Part shown: positions 61,508-64,000 of the stretch, in pieces
Position numbering within the stretch: the first letter of the stretch is position 1
Layout: every line of letters starts with the position of its first letter
Source of the DNA: Stenotrophomonas acidaminiphila
GTDB taxonomy: Bacteria > Pseudomonadota > Gammaproteobacteria > Xanthomonadales > Xanthomonadaceae
Direction of reading: 5' to 3'
DNA length: 64,000 nucleotides
NCBI GenBank assembly: GCA_002951995.1
Contig: CP019797.1
Coordinates: forward strand, 3,084,501 to 3,148,500
The notes under the pieces: generated by a model
Databases searched by the model: none
The model's input: the letters and a program-made list of their open reading frames with translations, nothing else
What the model was told of the DNA's origin: nothing
Made by a program: the position numbers and the translations under genes

Positions 61508-62899
61508 TCAGGCCAGGGCAGCGGGCGGCCGCCGTGGCAGCTGCACGGTCACGCACAGCCCCGGGGTGCCGCCCAGGCCCGGGTCGCCCGCGGACAGCAC
61601 AACGGTGCCGCGATGGCGGCTGACGATGGCGCGCACCAGGCTCAGGCCCAGCCCGGTACCGGGCTGGCCGCGGTCGGCCTGCAGGCGTTCGAAGCGATCG
61701 AACACGCGCTGGCGGTCGCCTTCGGGGATGCCCGGGCCCTGGTCGCGGATGCGCAGCACGGCATGCTCGCCGTCCACCGCCGTGTCCACGCTGACGGTAC
61801 CGCCGGTGGGCCCGTACTTGAGCGCGTTGTCGAGCAGGTTCACCAGCACCTGGAACAGCTGGTCGGGGTCGCCCGCCACCTGCAGCGGCACGCCGGAGAC
61901 GCACAGGCGCATGCCGCGCTGCGCGGCAACCGGCTGGTAAAGCTCGACCACGTCGGCGACCAGCTGGTCCAGGTCGACCACGGTGGCATCGTCGGTGGTC
62001 GCCGCCTGCGCCTCGATCCGCGACAGCCGCAGCAGCGCGGAAAAAGACTGCAGCAGGCCGTCGGCCTCGGCCAGCCCCGACTCCAGTTCGGCCAGCGCCG
62101 CCGGCGACGCGGCAATGGCCGGTACCGCGCGCATCGTCTCCAGCCGGGTGCGCAGGCGGCTCAGCGGGGTGCGCAGGTCATGGGCGATGTGATCGGTGGC
62201 GTGGCGCACCGCGTCGAGCAGCGCCTGGATCCGGTCGAGCATGCCATTGAAGCGCAGCGCGACGCGGTCGAAGGCATCGCCACTGCCATCGCTGCGCACG
62301 CGCAGGTCCATTTCGCCGGCCGCCACCCGCTCGGCGGTGCGGTCCAGGCTGCCGAGCCGGCGCGCCACCCAGCGCGAGGTCCAGCCGCCGACCATCGCCC
62401 CCATCACCGCCGCCGCCAGCAGCGCGGCCAGCGCCGAGTGCAGGATCAGGCGCAGGAAGCCGTCCTCCGAACGCATGCGCAGGCCGGCGACCAGGTACTG
62501 GCCGTTGTCCAGCCGCTGCTGGTGCGCGACCACCCGCGGGGCGTCGTCGGCCTCGACGTCGGTGAACTCCAGCCAGCGCGCATGCGCGGTCCAGCCCGGC
62601 ACGTTCGCCAGCGTGCCGACGATGACCTCGCCGCGCGCGTCCAGCAGCATGTACACCATGTCCGGGTCGTCCGGGGTGCCGATACGCCCCTGCAGTTCCT
62701 CGCGCAGCCGCGCGTAGCCGGCGTGCCGGTAGAGATCGCGCAGCCCGGCCGCGTCGGTACGCACGACCTCGTGCGCGTCGCGCTCGAGCAGGGCGGACAC
62801 CGCGGCATAGACGCCGGTGCCGAGCACGATGAACGCCAGCAGGAACGCGACCGACACCGCCAGCGCCAGCCGCGAGGTGGTGGAGCGCGGCAGGCGCAT
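61508..62899 (-). CDS. Sensor histidine kinase
   Basis: 463 residues. Two membrane helices (about 15-35 and 160-180) flank a periplasmic domain of about 125 residues; HAMP (about 180-235), HisKA with DHIAHDLRTPLSRLRTRLE (H about 252), and HATPase_c with NLLDNALKYGP, IRDQGPGIP and GTGLGLSLVRAIV. Signal unknown; no ligand-binding family is visible in the periplasmic part. It overlaps the response regulator by one base (TGATG), so the pair is one operon. Confidence 0.93.
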   Translation of the reverse strand: MRLPRSTTSRLALAVSVAFLLAFIVLGTGVYAAVSALLERDAHEVVRTDAAGLRDLYRHAGYARLREELQGRIGTPDDPDMVYMLLDARGEVIVGTLANVPGWTAHARWLEFTDVEADDAPRVVAHQQRLDNGQYLVAGLRMRSEDGFLRLILHSALAALLAAAVMGAMVGGWTSRWVARRLGSLDRTAERVAAGEMDLRVRSDGSGDAFDRVALRFNGMLDRIQALLDAVRHATDHIAHDLRTPLSRLRTRLETMRAVPAIAASPAALAELESGLAEADGLLQSFSALLRLSRIEAQAATTDDATVVDLDQLVADVVELYQPVAAQRGMRLCVSGVPLQVAGDPDQLFQVLVNLLDNALKYGPTGGTVSVDTAVDGEHAVLRIRDQGPGIPEGDRQRVFDRFERLQADRGQPGTGLGLSLVRAIVSRHRGTVVLSAGDPGLGGTPGLCVTVQLPRRPPAALA

Positions 62900-63579
62900 C
62901 AGCCGTCGAGCCGGTAGCCGGCACCGCGCACCGTATGCAGCAGCGGCGTGGCGAAGCCATGGTCGATCTTCTGCCGCAGGCGGCTGATATGCACGTCGAT
63001 CACGTTGGTCTGCGGATCGAAATGGTAGTTCCACACCGACTCCAGCAGCATGGTGCGGGTGACCACGCGGCCGGCGTTGCGCATCAGGTACTCCAGCAGC
63101 ATGAACTCGCGCGGCAGCAGGTCGATGGCACGGCCTGCGCGCGAGGCGGTGCGGCGCAGCAGGTCCAGTTCCAGGTCGGCCACCTGCAGCCGCGTCGACA
63201 CGGCGGCCGGCGATGCCCCGGGAGCGCGCCGCGACAGGCCATCGAGCCGGGCACTGAGTTCGGCGAACGCGAACGGCTTGACCAGGTAGTCGTCGGCACC
63301 GGCGCGCAAGCCTTCCACCCGGTGGTCGACATCGGCCAGCGCGGTCAGCAGCAGCACCGGCACCGTATTGCCGGCGCCGCGCAGCGTGCGCAGCACGGTG
63401 AGCCCGTCCAGGCCGGGCAGCATGCGGTCCAGCACGACCGCCGCGTAGGTTTCGGTAGTGGCCATGAACAGGCCATCGCGGCCGTTGTCCACGCAGTCGA
63501 CGACGTGCCCGTCCTCGCGCAGTCCCTTGGCGATGTAGGCCGAAATCTGGGTATCGTCCTCGACGACCAGTATGCGCAT
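62899..63579 (-). CDS. OmpR-type response regulator
   Basis: 226 residues. Receiver (1-120) with the acidic VVEDD (about 5-9), phosphoacceptor in AAVVLDRMLPGLDG (D51) and Lys in DDYLVKPFAFAEL; winged-helix DNA-binding domain (130-226) with LLPREFMLLEYLM, TNVIDVHISRLRQKI and TVRGAGYRLDG. Partner of the histidine kinase that follows and overlaps it. Start ATG 63579; the ORF is open further upstream without a better start. Confidence 0.95.
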   Translation of the reverse strand: MRILVVEDDTQISAYIAKGLREDGHVVDCVDNGRDGLFMATTETYAAVVLDRMLPGLDGLTVLRTLRGAGNTVPVLLLTALADVDHRVEGLRAGADDYLVKPFAFAELSARLDGLSRRAPGASPAAVSTRLQVADLELDLLRRTASRAGRAIDLLPREFMLLEYLMRNAGRVVTRTMLLESVWNYHFDPQTNVIDVHISRLRQKIDHGFATPLLHTVRGAGYRLDG

Positions 63580-63633
63580 GACGGCGTGGCTGTGGCCTGG
63601 GTCGGGCAAGCATAGCGCCGGCGGCGGCGCGGT

Positions 63634-63900
63634 TCAGCGGGTCGGAGCGGGCGTTGCCGCGGGGGCGGCGCGGTTGCCGCCGGACGCGGCTGGCGCGCGG
63701 CGCTCGCATTTGCCCAGCGCGCTGCGCTTGAGGCAGCGCGGCAGCACTTTTGCCGTTGCCGGGCGGGGTGCGGAAGCCGGCGCACTGGCGCCCGCGGGCG
63801 TAGCCGGGGCCGCAGGTGTGCCGGGCAGACCCGTGCCCCCCAGGACCGCCAGCATGACCAGGGCCGCCAGCGAATACGGGTGATGGATGCTGGTGTTCAT
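63634..63900 (-). CDS. Small secreted or anchored protein
   Basis: 88 residues from ATG 63900. An N-terminal hydrophobic helix (SLAALVMLAVLGGTGLPG) followed by an Ala/Pro/Thr-rich stretch and a basic C-terminal part with two Cys (PRCLKRSALGKCERR). It could be a short periplasmic protein or a membrane-tethered peptide. I recognise no family; conservation is unknown, and it may not be real. It lies just upstream of the two-component operon, in the same direction. Confidence 0.4.
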   Translation of the reverse strand: MNTSIHHPYSLAALVMLAVLGGTGLPGTPAAPATPAGASAPASAPRPATAKVLPRCLKRSALGKCERRAPAASGGNRAAPAATPAPTR

Positions 63901-63943
63901 GGCCCTGCCCTCGGTCACGGTGACTCGACCGGACGCAGGCGGA

Positions 63944-63969
63944 TCACGCCGGCCGACGGACCGGCGTGA
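63944..63969 (-). terminator. Hairpin near the right edge of the window
   Basis: TCACGCCGG / CCGGCGTGA stem with an eight-base loop, between the stop at 63988 and the small ORF. It may end the gene that enters from the right; no U-tract. Confidence 0.4.
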
Positions 63970-63987
63970 CCCTCCCGGGCCGGGGAC

Positions 63988-64000
63988 TTACTTGCCGTCT
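63988..64000 (-). CDS. Possible last codons of a gene entering from the right
   Basis: A minus-strand frame reads Asp-Gly-Lys-stop at the window edge (TAA 63990-63988), directly upstream of a hairpin. Four codons only; whether this is the end of a real gene cannot be decided from the window. Confidence 0.25.

Overview
The window is a GC-rich, gene-dense chromosomal segment from a gamma-proteobacterium of the Xanthomonadaceae (Stenotrophomonas/Pseudoxanthomonas/Luteimonas type). The evidence is the Clp-type CRP homologue next to a 264-residue SpeD, the accB-accC-prmA-DUF3426-fis-purH-purD order, an ErpA and RppH of xanthomonad type, and dispersed palindromic repeats beginning with GTAG, like the SMAG/REP family of Stenotrophomonas. 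No prophage, insertion sequence, CRISPR array or rRNA was seen. It reads as core chromosome with small accessory pieces.

Layout. 1-5 kb: YceI lipoprotein, RutE-like nitroreductase, ELM1-family protein, DUF2145 and a secreted partner, YhhQ-type transporter. 5.05-5.63 kb: tandem array of GTAG palindromes. 5.6-9.2 kb: glnE and a VapBC-type toxin-antitoxin pair. 9.5-13.5 kb: CoA-transferase, YegP, GIY-YIG protein, aroG. 13.9-17 kb: trxC, groESL with a sigma-32 promoter, cutA. 17-20 kb: dsbD and a TlpA-like thioredoxin. 20.2-29.3 kb: aroQ, accBC, prmA, fis, purH, two lipoproteins, purD. 29.4-42.8 kb: oxidoreductase, two LysR regulators, FUSC and MFS transporters, an LplT/acyltransferase fusion, a TM2/CD225/DUF2752 trio, ampE, nudC, erpA, bactofilin. 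43-47.7 kb: DUF4126 and an operon of a degenerate REC-GGDEF-EAL protein plus a hybrid histidine kinase. 47.9-49.5 kb: bfr, Fur-controlled bfd, rppH. 49.6-50 kb: tRNA-Met and two tRNA-Gln. 50.1-54.5 kb: rpsI-rplM, coq7, sugE, speD, clp. 54.5-61.4 kb: TauE permease, then the trp operon on the minus strand (trpL-trpE-ClpP-like-trpG-DUF1543-trpD-trpC-HAD). 61.5-63.9 kb: an OmpR-type two-component pair.

The most interesting signals are in leader RNAs. aroG is preceded by a 26-residue leader peptide with seven aromatic codons in a row and three mutually exclusive hairpins ending in an intrinsic terminator. trpE is preceded by, and overlaps, a 49-residue leader ORF containing WWRWW, with no terminator; instead the trpE Shine-Dalgarno can pair with the leader just upstream of the Trp codons, which suggests translational attenuation. 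sugE is preceded by two ACGG-tetraloop hairpins that match the guanidine-II riboswitch, the second overlapping a terminator stem. Together aroG, aroQ and trpEGDC make entry into the shikimate pathway and the tryptophan branch separately responsive to translation of aromatic codons.

Caution on assembly quality: at least ten genes, including aroG, purD, erpA, cutA and rppH, are broken by a single missing base, mostly in short G/C runs. Adding one base restores a family-length protein every time. I treat these as sequencing errors rather than pseudogenes.
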